Positions 1-8,261 are shown, counted from the first letter of the stretch. The stretch is 35,002 nucleotides of DNA from Treponema sp. UBA4692 (GCA_002404895.1 DHKO01000030.1:1-35002); one strand, 5' to 3'. Numbers and translations are program-made. The notes: a model not told the origin generated them from the letters alone.

Positions 1-75
1 TGTAAATCGTACTGAGTACGAAGCCTGTTTTTTCAATTTTCTTGAATCGTATTGAACACGAATCTTGATTTTTGC
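1..75. repeat. Two-unit tandem repeat with 13-bp palindromic core, period 40
   Basis: Two units begin with AATCGT at 5 and 45, exactly 40 bp apart. Each carries a 13-bp core: CGTACTGAGTACG at 8-20 is a perfect 6+1+6 palindrome, and CGTATTGAACACG at 48-60 is the same with one changed pair. T-rich sequence follows each core. The array may extend left beyond the window. The core size and period match the arrays at 3018 and 14917. Function unknown. Confidence 0.6.
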
Positions 76-182
76 CGTCATTCCGAATTCAAGGCGAGCA
101 GTAATCTGCTCGATTTCTGAATCTGCGTAATTTTTCACAGATGCTGAAACTAAGCGACAAAAGATTTCGAGTTCAGCATGAC
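76..182. repeat. MITE-like intergenic palindromic element, copy 1
   Basis: The left end is CGTCATTCCGAATTC and the right end is GTTCAGCATGAC, so the termini are imperfect inverted repeats (GTCAT / ATGAC). The inside also has inverted matches (GAGCAG / CTGCTC). The same terminal pattern recurs at 5911-5993 and 19207-19299. It has no coding capacity. It is probably a non-autonomous, mobilised or REP-like repeat of this genome. Confidence 0.5.
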
Positions 183-212
183 TAAGTTTTTTTTGAATCG
201 CGCCCTAAAGAC

Positions 213-242
213 AAAAAAAACTCCGCAGGCATTTCTGCGGAG
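213..242 (-). terminator. Rho-independent terminator of the lipoprotein gene
   Basis: A perfect 8-bp stem, CTCCGCAG (221-228) with CTGCGGAG (235-242), encloses a 6-nt loop. On the minus strand it is followed directly by eight U residues (A run at 213-220 on the plus strand). It lies about 35 bp beyond the stop codon of the minus-strand lipoprotein gene. Confidence 0.9.
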
Positions 243-277
243 GGGGCTAAAAAATGGAAAGACTGTCTAAACTTTAT

Positions 278-1108
278 TTACTTTCTAGTTTCACCAGTAG
301 GAGCTGAAGCAACTTTCCTAAAGTTCATTGCCTCTGTGCCATTATCAGAACTTGTCAATATCAAAACCGCAGTGGAAGAGGAAACTGTCATGGCTGCTGT
401 ATAGCCTGTTCCAAGGGTAATTGTCTTCTCCTGCCATTTTCCTTTTTTATAATAGCGCTCACAATATGTCAGACCTGTTAGAACATTTCCTTTTACACTG
501 AAAGTCCATTTTCCACAAAGAGCGTATCCTGTTTTATCAGATTCTCCATCACTTACATCACCTTCATCAAAATATTCATAAGAATCTGCTGTTGTATCGC
601 CTGTAAAGTAGAGGTACTCTCCGCCTTCTTTATTGTCTTTAACACGTGTCCAATAAGTTCCTTTGAGGCTTACATTTTCAGATTCTGAGCCGCTTCCGCT
701 GCCTGAACTAGAAGTTCCGCCTGTTCCAGTTGACCCGCTGTTTCCTGAATCACCTGACGATGACGAACTCGAGCCAGAACCACTTTCTGAGCCTGACGAG
801 CTGCCCGATGAAGACGAACCTGAGCCAGAGCCAGATGAACTTCCTGAACCGCTTCCAGATGAGGAACTGCCGCCAGACGAGCCTCCAGTCTCAGTTCCAG
901 AAGATGAGCTAGAACCGCTGCCCGAAGAATCGCCCTTTCCAGAAGATGAGCCGCCGCTTGAGCTGCCATCTGATGAGCTGCTTCCAGAAGAAGAAGAGCC
1001 GTCAACAGTCACATCATCGCTTGAACTTCCGTCATCGCTGCATCCTGAAAACGAAAACGCGAAAAACAGCGCAGCCAAAACAGCCGAAATTTTAGCAAAC
1101 TTTTTCAT
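278..1108 (-). CDS. Secreted Ser/Gly-rich lipoprotein, unknown function
   Basis: A 276-residue protein. The N terminus, MKKFAKISAVLAALFFAF then SFSGCSDDG, is a lipoprotein signal peptide with the lipobox ending at Cys, so it should be anchored in an outer or inner membrane. Roughly residues 25-148 are almost only Ser, Gly, Asp, Glu and Thr: a low-complexity spacer that would hold the C-terminal domain away from the membrane. That domain (about 150-265) has Tyr/Trp-rich strands (GTYWTR, YLYFTGD, CGKWTFSV, LTYCERYY) suggesting a small beta-barrel, but I do not recognise the family. I start it at 1108 because GAGGAG (1119-1124) sits 10 nt upstream. An upstream in-frame ATG at 1126 overlaps that ribosome site. 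A terminator follows. The promoter contains a C8 tract. Confidence 0.8.
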   Translation of the reverse strand: MKKFAKISAVLAALFFAFSFSGCSDDGSSSDDVTVDGSSSSGSSSSDGSSSGGSSSGKGDSSGSGSSSSSGTETGGSSGGSSSSGSGSGSSSGSGSGSSSSGSSSGSESGSGSSSSSSGDSGNSGSTGTGGTSSSGSGSGSESENVSLKGTYWTRVKDNKEGGEYLYFTGDTTADSYEYFDEGDVSDGESDKTGYALCGKWTFSVKGNVLTGLTYCERYYKKGKWQEKTITLGTGYTAAMTVSSSTAVLILTSSDNGTEAMNFRKVASAPTGETRK

Positions 1109-1157
1109 AATAAGTTCACTCCTCATAAAATTAGAAATCGCCAACTAAAAATTGACT

Positions 1158-1187
1158 AGACAAGTGTCCCCCCCCGGAAAAAGTCAA
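1158..1187 (-). promoter_or_regulatory. Promoter with a G8/C8 homopolymer in the spacer
   Basis: Read on the minus strand, -35 TTGACT (1182-1187) is followed by an 18-nt spacer with eight G (C8 at 1168-1175) and a weak -10, TTGTCT (1158-1163). The -10 overlaps an imperfect palindrome, TTGACTAGACAA (1152-1163). Losing one G would give the preferred 17-nt spacing. The leader to the ATG is about 45 nt. The -10 assignment is uncertain. Confidence 0.4.
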
Positions 1188-1328
1188 GAGGTTTTACAAA
1201 ATTTTCTGATTTATTTTCATTTTTCCTAAGAAACTTCCAACAAAATCCGATTTATCGCCAAGAAAAAATGATGTAGTATTGTGGAAACTCAAAAATCAAA
1301 TCTAATAAACCAAAAAGGGAAACAAAAT

Positions 1329-2084
1329 ATGAAATTCATTTCGTGGAACGTGAACGGACTTCGAGCCGTTATGGGAAAAAACTTTATGGAAGCGTTCGCC
1401 TCGCTCGACGCGGACTTTTTCTGCCTGCAGGAGACAAAGCTCCAGGCAGGGCAGATTCAGATGGAGCTCTCAGGCTATCACCAGTTCTGGAACTACGCCG
1501 AAAAAAAAGGATATTCCGGAACCGCGATTTTCACAAAGCACGAGCCGATTTGTGCAAGCTGTGGAATCGGAATCGCGGAGCACGACACGGAAGGCCGCGT
1601 AATCACTCTTGAATACGAGAAATTCTTTCTTGTTACGGTCTACACGCCAAATTCGCAGGACGAGCTAAAACGCCTTGAATACAGAATGAAATGGGAAGAC
1701 GACTTCCGCGCATATCTAAAAACGCTCGCGCAAAAAAAAGGCGTGATTGTCTGCGGAGACATGAACGTGGCGCACGAGGAAATCGACATCAAGAATCCGA
1801 AGACAAACCGCCGCAACGCCGGATTCACCGACGAGGAGCGCGGCAAAATGACAGAACTGCTTTCATCAGGATTCACGGACAGCTTCCGCCACTTCTATCC
1901 AGACACCGCCGAAGCCTACAGCTGGTGGTCATACAGATTCCACGCCCGCGAAAAGAACACAGGCTGGCGAATCGACTATTTCCTTGTCTCGGACAGCATA
2001 AAAGACAAGATGACCGGCGCGAAAATCCACACGGAGATTTTTGGAAGCGACCACTGCCCGGTCGAGCTGGACATGGAATTTTAG
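1329..2084 (+). CDS. xth: Exodeoxyribonuclease III (AP endonuclease, EEP family)
   Basis: A 251-residue cytoplasmic DNA-repair enzyme. It incises DNA 5' to abasic sites and has 3'-5' exonuclease and 3'-phosphatase activity. All ExoIII/Ape1 landmarks are present in order: WNVNGLRA at the N terminus, LQETKLQ (metal-binding Glu), the YSGTA segment, GDMNVAHEEIDIKNP (catalytic Asp and Asn), AGFTDEER, the SWWSYR...GWRIDYFLV stretch and the C-terminal GSDHCP with the catalytic Asp-His. Length matches the ExoA branch (about 250). I chose ATG 1329 because AAGGGA lies 8 nt upstream and the domain starts there. A GTG at 1281 in the same frame would add 16 unrelated residues. A HAD gene follows after 72 bp. 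Confidence 0.93.
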   Translation: MKFISWNVNGLRAVMGKNFMEAFASLDADFFCLQETKLQAGQIQMELSGYHQFWNYAEKKGYSGTAIFTKHEPICASCGIGIAEHDTEGRVITLEYEKFFLVTVYTPNSQDELKRLEYRMKWEDDFRAYLKTLAQKKGVIVCGDMNVAHEEIDIKNPKTNRRNAGFTDEERGKMTELLSSGFTDSFRHFYPDTAEAYSWWSYRFHAREKNTGWRIDYFLVSDSIKDKMTGAKIHTEIFGSDHCPVELDMEF

Positions 2085-2156
2085 ATTTTTAAGAAAATGA
2101 GCGGCGATTTCCGAGTAAAAACGGGAGCGCCGCGATTTTGTGGTAATTTTCATTTT

Positions 2157-2972
2157 ATGAGCAAATACGACCTTATCGCGTTCGACATGGACGGAACGCT
2201 TCTCGATTCAAGCAAGAAAATCCGCGACGACAGCCTTGAAATGATAAAAAAAGCCGCTGAGCATGGAAAAATCGTCTGTCTTTCAACAGGACGGTGTCTG
2301 CCTGAGCTTCTGCCATACGAAAAAGAGCTTTCAGACGTGAAATATTTCATCTGCATAAGCGGCGCGCTGGTTTACGACAACCAAAAAAAATGCGCGCTCG
2401 AAAAAAAAGCAGTTCCAAGCGAGGCGGCGGAAAAGATTTTTGAAAGAATAAAAGGACGCGACCTGATGATTCATCTACTTTCTGATGATTCTGTCGTGGA
2501 AAAAAGCAAAATCGCAAAAATGGAACTCTACAAGATGGGAAATTACAGCGGAGCGTTCAAGAAAACCGCGACTCTGGTTGAAGACGCGGCTGACCACTGG
2601 CGAAAAACGAAAATTCCGCTCTACAAGATAAATCTCTATTCAAAATCCGCCGAGGAGCGTTCAGAACTTTTGAATCTTCTTTCTGACTTGGAGCTGACCT
2701 TGGCTTTTTCCGAGATTGCAAGCCTTGAATGCACGGCAAAAAACGTGTCGAAAGGAAGCGGACTGAAATCTCTTTGCGGGCAGCTTAGGATTCCGATTGA
2801 AAAAACAATCGCCGTGGGAGACGCGGACAATGACCTTGAAATCTTAAAGACAGCAGGACTTGCCGTGGCGATGGGAAATGCGAACAAAAACGTGAAAAGT
2901 CTTGCCGATGTGATTGTAAGCGACAACGACTCAGGCGGCTGCGCGCAGGCGATAAGAGATTTTTTGATTTGA
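2157..2972 (+). CDS. Cof-type HAD-superfamily phosphatase
   Basis: A 271-residue member of the HAD IIB (Cof) branch. These are small soluble phosphatases acting on sugar phosphates, nucleotides or cofactors. Motif I is FDMDGTLLDS (nucleophile and acid Asp), motif II is LSTGR, the cap domain lies in the middle, and motif IV is GDADNDLEIL followed by the Cof signature AVAMGNA. The substrate cannot be told from sequence. There is no Shine-Dalgarno sequence before ATG 2157; instead an extended -10-like TGGTAATTT (2141-2149) ends 7 nt before it, so a leaderless mRNA is possible. An in-frame ATG at 2097 would add 20 residues upstream of the HAD fold and is less likely. Confidence 0.88.
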   Translation: MSKYDLIAFDMDGTLLDSSKKIRDDSLEMIKKAAEHGKIVCLSTGRCLPELLPYEKELSDVKYFICISGALVYDNQKKCALEKKAVPSEAAEKIFERIKGRDLMIHLLSDDSVVEKSKIAKMELYKMGNYSGAFKKTATLVEDAADHWRKTKIPLYKINLYSKSAEERSELLNLLSDLELTLAFSEIASLECTAKNVSKGSGLKSLCGQLRIPIEKTIAVGDADNDLEILKTAGLAVAMGNANKNVKSLADVIVSDNDSGGCAQAIRDFLI

Positions 2973-3004
2973 GATGCGCAGTTTGAGGAAAGAGGACTAC
3001 GGAA

Positions 3005-3217
3005 AGCGGAGCGAAGGGAATAAAATAACGCCGAATGAAATCGCCTGCGGACAGAAAACGTTATTTTGACGCAAGAAGAAAGCAGACAAATTCAAAGAAA
3101 ATCAAAATAACGACTGGAGAAAGCGAGCCAGCTTAAGAAACGTTACGGTAACGCTTTGAAAAAACACGTGCGGACAAGGAACGTCATCGTAACATTTCAA
3201 AAAATCGCGTGCGGACA
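3005..3217. repeat. Degenerate tandem array, exact 41-bp period
   Basis: Five 13-bp cores sit exactly 41 bp apart, at 3018, 3059, 3100, 3141 and 3182. The clearest are CGTTACGGTAACG (3141, perfect palindrome), CGTTATTTTGACG (3059) and CGTCATCGTAACA (3182). The first and third end in ATAACG. TGCGGACA recurs at 3046, 3169 and 3210 (123 and 41 bp apart). CGTTATTTTGA (3059-3069) is also the reverse complement of 3102-3112. This fills most of the 370-bp gap between the HAD gene and thrA. I see no ORF of substance here. Confidence 0.65.
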
Positions 3218-3281
3218 GACCTCAAAATCATTCTGTCTAATTTTTCAAAAACATCTTCCTCCCCGCCCTTTTCTCTTCGCG

Positions 3282-3310
3282 TTGAATCAGCGTTTTCTTT
3301 TCATTATAAT
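3282..3310 (+). promoter_or_regulatory. Sigma-70-type promoter of thrA
   Basis: -35 TTGAAT (3282-3287), a 17-nt spacer and a perfect -10 TATAAT (3305-3310). Transcription should start near 3317, leaving a leader of only about 26 nt with ribosome site GAGGA. That is too short for a leader-peptide attenuator of the enterobacterial thr type. Confidence 0.75.
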
Positions 3311-3342
3311 GACCGCATTATTTTAAAAAAAAGAGGAATCTT

Positions 3343-5838
3343 ATGCTTACTTTGAAATTTGGCGGAACATCAATGGGAAGCGCGCGCAGGATTTTGGATT
3401 CTGTGAACATTATGATTGGACGCGCCCAGCAAGACCGTATTTCTGTTATTGTTTCAGCTGTGGCTGGAGTTTCAAACGCTCTTCAGGCCGCGATTGACGG
3501 CTGCGTTACCGGCGGAAATCCAAGTTCTTACGTTGAAAGCATAAGAAAAACCCATTCTGACATTTGCGCGGAAATTGCTTCTTCAATAAAGGGTTTTGAC
3601 GCAAAGGAAGTCCTGAAAAAAATCGAGCTTAATTTTGAGGAGCTTGAAAAGCTTTTGAACGGAGTCGCGTCGTTCGGCGAGTGTCCGGAGTCGATTCACT
3701 GCAGAATAATGGGAATGGGCGAGCTTTGCTGCGTTCCAATCGTGAATGCGGTTTTGCAGGCGAAAAATCAGAATGTGCTTCTTCTCGATTCAAGAAGATT
3801 TATTTTTACAACTGGAAGCCAGAAAGAAGGCGACCCAGACTATGCGAGAAGCTCCACTGCCCTTGCACGCTACCGCGACGGAGCTGAGCCTGAGCAGGCG
3901 CGGATTCTGCTTTTTCCAGGATTTGTATGCTCGTGGATTAGCCATGCAGACGCCGAACCGAAAATGGGGCTTTTGGGACGCAACGGCTCGGATTTTTCTG
4001 CGGCGATTATCGGAGCGGGCTTAGGCTCGTCAAAAGTTGAATTCTGGACTGATGTTGACGGAATCTATACAGCCGACCCTCGGATTGTCTCAGACGCGAT
4101 TCTGGTTGAGGACATGACTTATGAAGAGGCGATGGAGCTTTCGTTCTTCGGCTCGAAAGTTCTTCACCCGAAAACGCTTGCGCCGCTTGCGGCAAAAGGA
4201 ATTGAGGCATGGAGCTTGAATTCGCACAATCCGTCTGCAAGAGGAACTAGAATCGGAAAAGGCCCGTTTGAGTCTGAAAAAGGAATGGGGCCTGTGCGCG
4301 GAGTTTCCTGCCTTAAAAACATCTCGCTGATTTCAGTTTCTGGAAGCGGTATGAAAGGCAAGGCTGGAATGGCCTCGAGAATTTTCGCGACTGTAACACG
4401 CGCAGGAGTCTCGGTTCTCCTGATTACTCAGTCTTCATCTGAATACACGATTTCTTTCTGCGTAAGGCAGTCGGAGTCATTGATTGTAAAGGAAGTTCTC
4501 TCTCAGGAATTCTCGCTTGAAATCAGGGACGGCGAAATCAACAAGATTAAAGTTCAGGACTACACGGCGATTGTCTCGATTGTGGGCGACAACATGAAGA
4601 AAAACTGCGGAGTCGCGGCAAAGTTCCTCAACGCCCTTTCTGCGCGCGGAATCAATATTCTTGCGATTGCGCAAGGCTCAAGCGAACGCTCAATCTCGGT
4701 TGTTATCGACGGAGAATTCGGAGACACGGCTGTAAAGGCGACTCATCTTTTCTTTTTCAACACTGCCCAGCCAATCGAAGTTTTCGCGTTTGGAGCGGGA
4801 ACAATCGGCGGCGCGCTTATCGACCAGATTCGCGACCAGCATGAAAAGCTTCTTAAGCAGAATGTTGACATCAAAGTTCTTTGCATCTCGACTGCGGACG
4901 GAATGGTTCTTGACGGAAACGGAATCGACTTGAGCTGCTGGCGCGACCTTTCAAGAAAGGCGACAGACAAATCCAACGTTGACGAGATTTTGGATTTTGT
5001 AAAGGAAGCCAAGCCTCTGAATCCTGTTTTTGTTGACTGCACTGCAAGCTACGCTTTGCCGGAGCGTTATCTTGACATCTTGAATGCGGGAATGAACATT
5101 GCGACACCGAACAAGCGGGCAAATTCAATGGGAATGGACTTTTATAAAAAACTGCGCCAGACCGCGAACAAGAATCACGTGCGTTTTCTTTACGAGACAA
5201 ACGTCGGCGCGGGGCTTCCAATCATCGACACTTTGCAGAATCTCTTCAAGTCCGGAGACTCGCTCGTGGGCTTCAACGGAATTATGTCCGGCTCGCTTTC
5301 TTATATTTTCGGAAAGCTCGACGAGGGCAAGAAGTTCAGCGAGGCTGTGAAAGAGGCGAAAGAGCTTAAATTCACAGAGCCAGACCCGAGAGACGACCTT
5401 AAAGGAACTGACGTTGCGAGAAAGGCTCTGATTATCGCGCGTGAATCAGGAATGTCGATTGAGCTTTCAGACATCAAGATGAATTCGATTTTCCCTGCGG
5501 ATTTTTCGATTGAGGGAACTGTCGATGAATTTATGGCGAATCTTCCGAAAGTTGACGCTTATTTTGACGAGAAAATGGCGCAGCTTAAAAAAGAAGGAAA
5601 AGTTCTTAGGATGGGAGCCTCAATCAGAGACGGAAAAGTTTCCGTTGGAATGCTCGAAGTCGGAAGCGACAATCCGCTTTACGGCGTGAAGGGCGGCGAA
5701 AACGCGTTTGTCTTTGAGACTGCGCGCTACACGCCGATTCCGCTTACAGTGCGCGGCTACGGAGCCGGTGCTGGAGTTACAGCGGCAGGCGTTTTCGGAG
5801 ACATTCTCCGCACAGTAAGCTTCAACCCGAGCAAATAA
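3343..5838 (+). CDS. thrA: Bifunctional aspartokinase / homoserine dehydrogenase
   Basis: An 831-residue ThrA/MetL-type fusion. The kinase phosphorylates aspartate and the dehydrogenase reduces aspartate semialdehyde to homoserine, the first and third steps towards threonine and methionine. Kinase domain, about 1-300: KFGGTS at 5-10, GRNGSDFSA near 212-220 and VDGIYTADPR at 238-247. Two ACT regions, about 318-465, are the likely allosteric site. Dehydrogenase, about 477-831: NAD(P) loop GAGTIGG at 484-490, PNKRANS near 589-595, NVGAGLP at 620-626, GIMSGSLSYIFG near 646-657 and DDLKGTDVARK ending at 694. Length is normal for the family. The start is supported by GAGGA 6 nt upstream. It has its own promoter and a strong terminator, so it is probably monocistronic. 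Feedback by threonine or methionine is plausible, but the effector cannot be read here. Confidence 0.95.
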   Translation: MLTLKFGGTSMGSARRILDSVNIMIGRAQQDRISVIVSAVAGVSNALQAAIDGCVTGGNPSSYVESIRKTHSDICAEIASSIKGFDAKEVLKKIELNFEELEKLLNGVASFGECPESIHCRIMGMGELCCVPIVNAVLQAKNQNVLLLDSRRFIFTTGSQKEGDPDYARSSTALARYRDGAEPEQARILLFPGFVCSWISHADAEPKMGLLGRNGSDFSAAIIGAGLGSSKVEFWTDVDGIYTADPRIVSDAILVEDMTYEEAMELSFFGSKVLHPKTLAPLAAKGIEAWSLNSHNPSARGTRIGKGPFESEKGMGPVRGVSCLKNISLISVSGSGMKGKAGMASRIFATVTRAGVSVLLITQSSSEYTISFCVRQSESLIVKEVLSQEFSLEIRDGEINKIKVQDYTAIVSIVGDNMKKNCGVAAKFLNALSARGINILAIAQGSSERSISVVIDGEFGDTAVKATHLFFFNTAQPIEVFAFGAGTIGGALIDQIRDQHEKLLKQNVDIKVLCISTADGMVLDGNGIDLSCWRDLSRKATDKSNVDEILDFVKEAKPLNPVFVDCTASYALPERYLDILNAGMNIATPNKRANSMGMDFYKKLRQTANKNHVRFLYETNVGAGLPIIDTLQNLFKSGDSLVGFNGIMSGSLSYIFGKLDEGKKFSEAVKEAKELKFTEPDPRDDLKGTDVARKALIIARESGMSIELSDIKMNSIFPADFSIEGTVDEFMANLPKVDAYFDEKMAQLKKEGKVLRMGASIRDGKVSVGMLEVGSDNPLYGVKGGENAFVFETARYTPIPLTVRGYGAGAGVTAAGVFGDILRTVSFNPSK

Positions 5839-5846
5839 GATAATTG

Positions 5847-5885
5847 AAAAAGCCGGCGCGATTTAATTTTGCGCCGGCTTTTTTT
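5847..5885 (+). terminator. Rho-independent terminator of thrA
   Basis: Stem GCCGGCGC (5852-5859) pairs with GCGCCGGC (5871-5878) around an 11-nt loop and is followed by seven T. Five A precede the stem, which extends it and may make it bidirectional. Confidence 0.93.
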
Positions 5886-5910
5886 GTTTTGAATGAAGAT
5901 GTGCAAAGCC

Positions 5911-5993
5911 CGTCATTGCGAACCCGGGCAGTTTTCCGCTCGCTTCGTTTCGGAATCTATAAAAACAGACCATGAATCGAGTTCAGGGTGACG
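5911..5993. repeat. MITE-like intergenic palindromic element, copy 2
   Basis: Begins CGTCATTGCGAAC and ends GTTCAGGGTGACG, an imperfect terminal inverted repeat like those of the copies at 76-182 and 19207-19299. It lies between the thrA terminator and the next gene. It contains the internal segment TTTCGGAATCT, also seen in the third copy. It has no coding content. Confidence 0.5.
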
Positions 5994-6061
5994 AATAAAG
6001 CAAAAGCGGCAACCGGCAAAGTCGAAAAAATCCTCTATTTCCTAAAAACCTTGCTTTGCTG

Positions 6062-6067
6062 TAAAAT
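6062..6067 (+). promoter_or_regulatory. -10 box placed for a leaderless transcript
   Basis: TAAAAT ends exactly 6 nt before ATG 6074, so transcription would begin at or next to the start codon. No Shine-Dalgarno sequence is present. A -35 is poor (TTTCCT or TTCCTA at 6038-6044). Confidence 0.45.
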
Positions 6068-6073
6068 AAAGCC

Positions 6074-8038
6074 ATGGTTATTGTTCTCAAAAATGACGCT
6101 TCTGAATCAGAAAAAAAGAATATAAAATCGCTTTTAAAGTCGAAAAGCTTCAAGATTAACGAAGTAAAGGGCGAGGAATCCACGATTCTTGCGGCGGTTG
6201 GAAAACTTGCGATGGACACGCGCGAAGTTGAAGTTCTGCCGGGAGTCGAAAAAGTCGTTCCGATTTCAAAGCCTTACAAAATGGCGAGCCGCGAATTCAA
6301 GCCTGAAAACACAATTGTTGAAGTTCCGAACAACCGGGGGCAGATTATCCGCGTTGGAGGAAGCCGCCTTGTCTCAATCGGCGGGCCTTGCGCTGTGGAA
6401 AGCCGGGAGCAAATGCTTGAAGCGGCCCAGGCAGTTGCGCAGGCTGGCGCGACAATGCTTAGAGGCGGCGCGTACAAGCCGAGAACATCTCCATATTCAT
6501 TTCAGGGTCTTGGCGAAGAAGGCCTTAAATATTTAAAGGAAGCTGGCGACAAGTACGGTCTTCCGGTTGTCACGGAAATTGTAGCGGCGGAATATATTCC
6601 GGTAATGGAAAACAACGGCGTTGACGTTTATCAGGTTGGCGCGCGGAATATGCAGAATTTCGAGCTTTTAAAGCGTTTGGGAAAACTCGGAAAGCCAGTT
6701 ATTCTAAAACGCGGACTTTGCGCGACAATTCAGGAATGGCTGATGAGCGCGGAATATCTTCTTTCTAGCGGAACTGAAAAAGTCATCCTGTGCGAAAGAG
6801 GAATCAGAACATATGAGACCGCAACCCGAAACACTCTTGATTTAAGCTCAGTTCCAGTTTTAAGAAGCCTGACACACCTTCCGATTATCGTTGACCCGAG
6901 CCACGCTCTTGGCGTGCGCGACAAAATTCCTCCGATGGCACTTGCAGCGATTGCGGCAGGCGCAGACGGAATCATTGTTGAAGTTCATTGCCACCCTGAG
7001 CAGGCTTTGAGCGATGCGGCGCAGGCACTTTATCCGGCGCAGTTTGACAAAATCATGCGCGACATTGAGGCTCTCGCCCCAGTGATTGGAAAGGAAGTTG
7101 CCCATATAAGAGCGGCGGAAAATCACGAGGCGCAAGACGAGCAAACTTCAGAAAATCTAAAATCAGAAAGCGCAAAGCCTCAAAAGCTCAAATGCGCTTT
7201 CTCAGGAAAAAAAGGCGCTTACGCTGAGCAGGCGATTTTCAATTATTTTGACGACACAGCGGAAGCGGTCGAGACAAATTCATTCGATGAGATTTTTCAG
7301 GAAGTTGTTGACGGCAAAGTTGACTTTGGAATGATTCCGATTGAAAACTCGACGGCAGGCTCAATCTACAACAATTACGACAATCTCACACGCTACGAGG
7401 ACATTTCGATTGCGGGTGCTGTAACAATCAGAATTGAGCACAGTCTCCTTGCCCCGAAAGGCGCGACTATTGAAAGCGTGAAAAATGTTTACTCGCATCC
7501 GCAGGGGCTTGCCCAATGCTCGAGTTTCATAAAAAAGCACAAGCTTCATTGCGTTGACACGGTTTCAACAGCGACTGGAGCTGAGCTTGTGGCAGAAAAA
7601 AATGACATTTCATGCGCGGCGATTGCGAACGCAAGAAACGCGAAAATCTACGGGCTTCAAGTTCTCGCGCAGGGAATTGAAAACAATCCGACAAACTACA
7701 CAAGATTTGTGATAATCGCGGCGAACCACGTAAAAGGAATGGAAAAGAAAATAAAGCAGCTCGGAGAAAAAAAGCCGAACCGCGCAAGCATTTTGTTCAC
7801 AACAAAAAACGAGGCCGGCGCGCTTTTTGATGCCTTGGGAATTTTCAAGGAGGCGAATTTGAGCATGAACCGCCTTGAATCGCGTCCGATTGCAGGAAAA
7901 CCGTGGAAATACTGGTTTTACAGCGATGTTGTAATTCCACAGGAAGCAAAAAATCCTGTAAAATATGTAGAAGATTTTACGGAAAAGCTAAAGACGGCCG
8001 CTGAAGACATCAGACTTTTGGGAGTTTACGCTGAGTAA
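6074..8038 (+). CDS. aroF-pheA: Fusion: DAHP synthase (type Ib) - prephenate dehydratase
   Basis: A 654-residue two-enzyme fusion covering the first step of the shikimate pathway and the dehydration of prephenate to phenylpyruvate. Residues 1-68 resemble the ferredoxin-like regulatory domain of Thermotoga-type DAHP synthases. The barrel is about 85-340, with GGPCAVES at 103-110, RGGAYKPRTSPYSFQG near 130-145, the KRG and ER phosphate contacts and DPSH at 274-277. A charged linker (about 345-372, ENHEAQDEQTSEN) leads to the dehydratase, about 373-550, with FSGKKGAYAEQA, IPIENSTAGS and the NYTRF motif at 541-545. A C-terminal ACT domain, 570-650, keeps the GAL and ESRP (602-605) phenylalanine-binding motifs. 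No chorismate mutase domain is visible. Phenylalanine may control both activities (inference). No Shine-Dalgarno sequence is seen. Confidence 0.93.
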   Translation: MVIVLKNDASESEKKNIKSLLKSKSFKINEVKGEESTILAAVGKLAMDTREVEVLPGVEKVVPISKPYKMASREFKPENTIVEVPNNRGQIIRVGGSRLVSIGGPCAVESREQMLEAAQAVAQAGATMLRGGAYKPRTSPYSFQGLGEEGLKYLKEAGDKYGLPVVTEIVAAEYIPVMENNGVDVYQVGARNMQNFELLKRLGKLGKPVILKRGLCATIQEWLMSAEYLLSSGTEKVILCERGIRTYETATRNTLDLSSVPVLRSLTHLPIIVDPSHALGVRDKIPPMALAAIAAGADGIIVEVHCHPEQALSDAAQALYPAQFDKIMRDIEALAPVIGKEVAHIRAAENHEAQDEQTSENLKSESAKPQKLKCAFSGKKGAYAEQAIFNYFDDTAEAVETNSFDEIFQEVVDGKVDFGMIPIENSTAGSIYNNYDNLTRYEDISIAGAVTIRIEHSLLAPKGATIESVKNVYSHPQGLAQCSSFIKKHKLHCVDTVSTATGAELVAEKNDISCAAIANARNAKIYGLQVLAQGIENNPTNYTRFVIIAANHVKGMEKKIKQLGEKKPNRASILFTTKNEAGALFDALGIFKEANLSMNRLESRPIAGKPWKYWFYSDVVIPQEAKNPVKYVEDFTEKLKTAAEDIRLLGVYAE

Positions 8039-8058
8039 GCTGCAAAGCAAAAGCGAAT

Positions 8059-8200
8059 GCGTTAGGGGGTGTAACGGCAGCGTTGCCGGACTTTCTTGCT
8101 TGCTTCTTTGGCGGCAATGGAGCGCGGCTAGCGCGGAACCGTGAAACACCCGACAGCCTTTCTTTCCTGCCCTGCTTCTTGCAAAAGGCTGGAACGCCCG
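8059..8200. repeat. GC-rich dispersed intergenic element, copy 1
   Basis: Starts GCGTTAGGGGG and ends GGAACGCCC. It fills most of the 223-bp gap before ilvN. Its ends resemble those of the element at 13010-13149 (GCGTTAGG ... GAACGCCC), and both contain GGCAATGGAGC or GCAATGGAGC. Internal short stems such as AACGGCAGCGTT and GCGCGGCTAGCGCGG are visible. Base composition is richer in G+C than the neighbouring genes. No supported ORF. Confidence 0.5.
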
Positions 8201-8261
8201 AATTTTTATTGAAAAAGAAAATATTTTGCCTTTGCCGGCAGATTTTTAAAAGGGGATTTTT

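Noticed and set aside
663..1148. Plus-strand frame of 161 codons, rich in Glu, Pro and Leu
   Set aside because: It is the antisense shadow of the Ser/Gly-rich lipoprotein repeat. The minus-strand frame has a signal peptide, ribosome site, promoter and terminator; this one has none.
1281..1328. GTG start adding 16 residues to exonuclease III
   Set aside because: The extension has no ribosome site and the conserved N terminus starts at ATG 1329, which has AAGGGA upstream.
3282..3342. Threonine-type attenuator before thrA
   Set aside because: The leader after the TATAAT promoter is only about 26 nt; there is no leader peptide and no hairpin pair.
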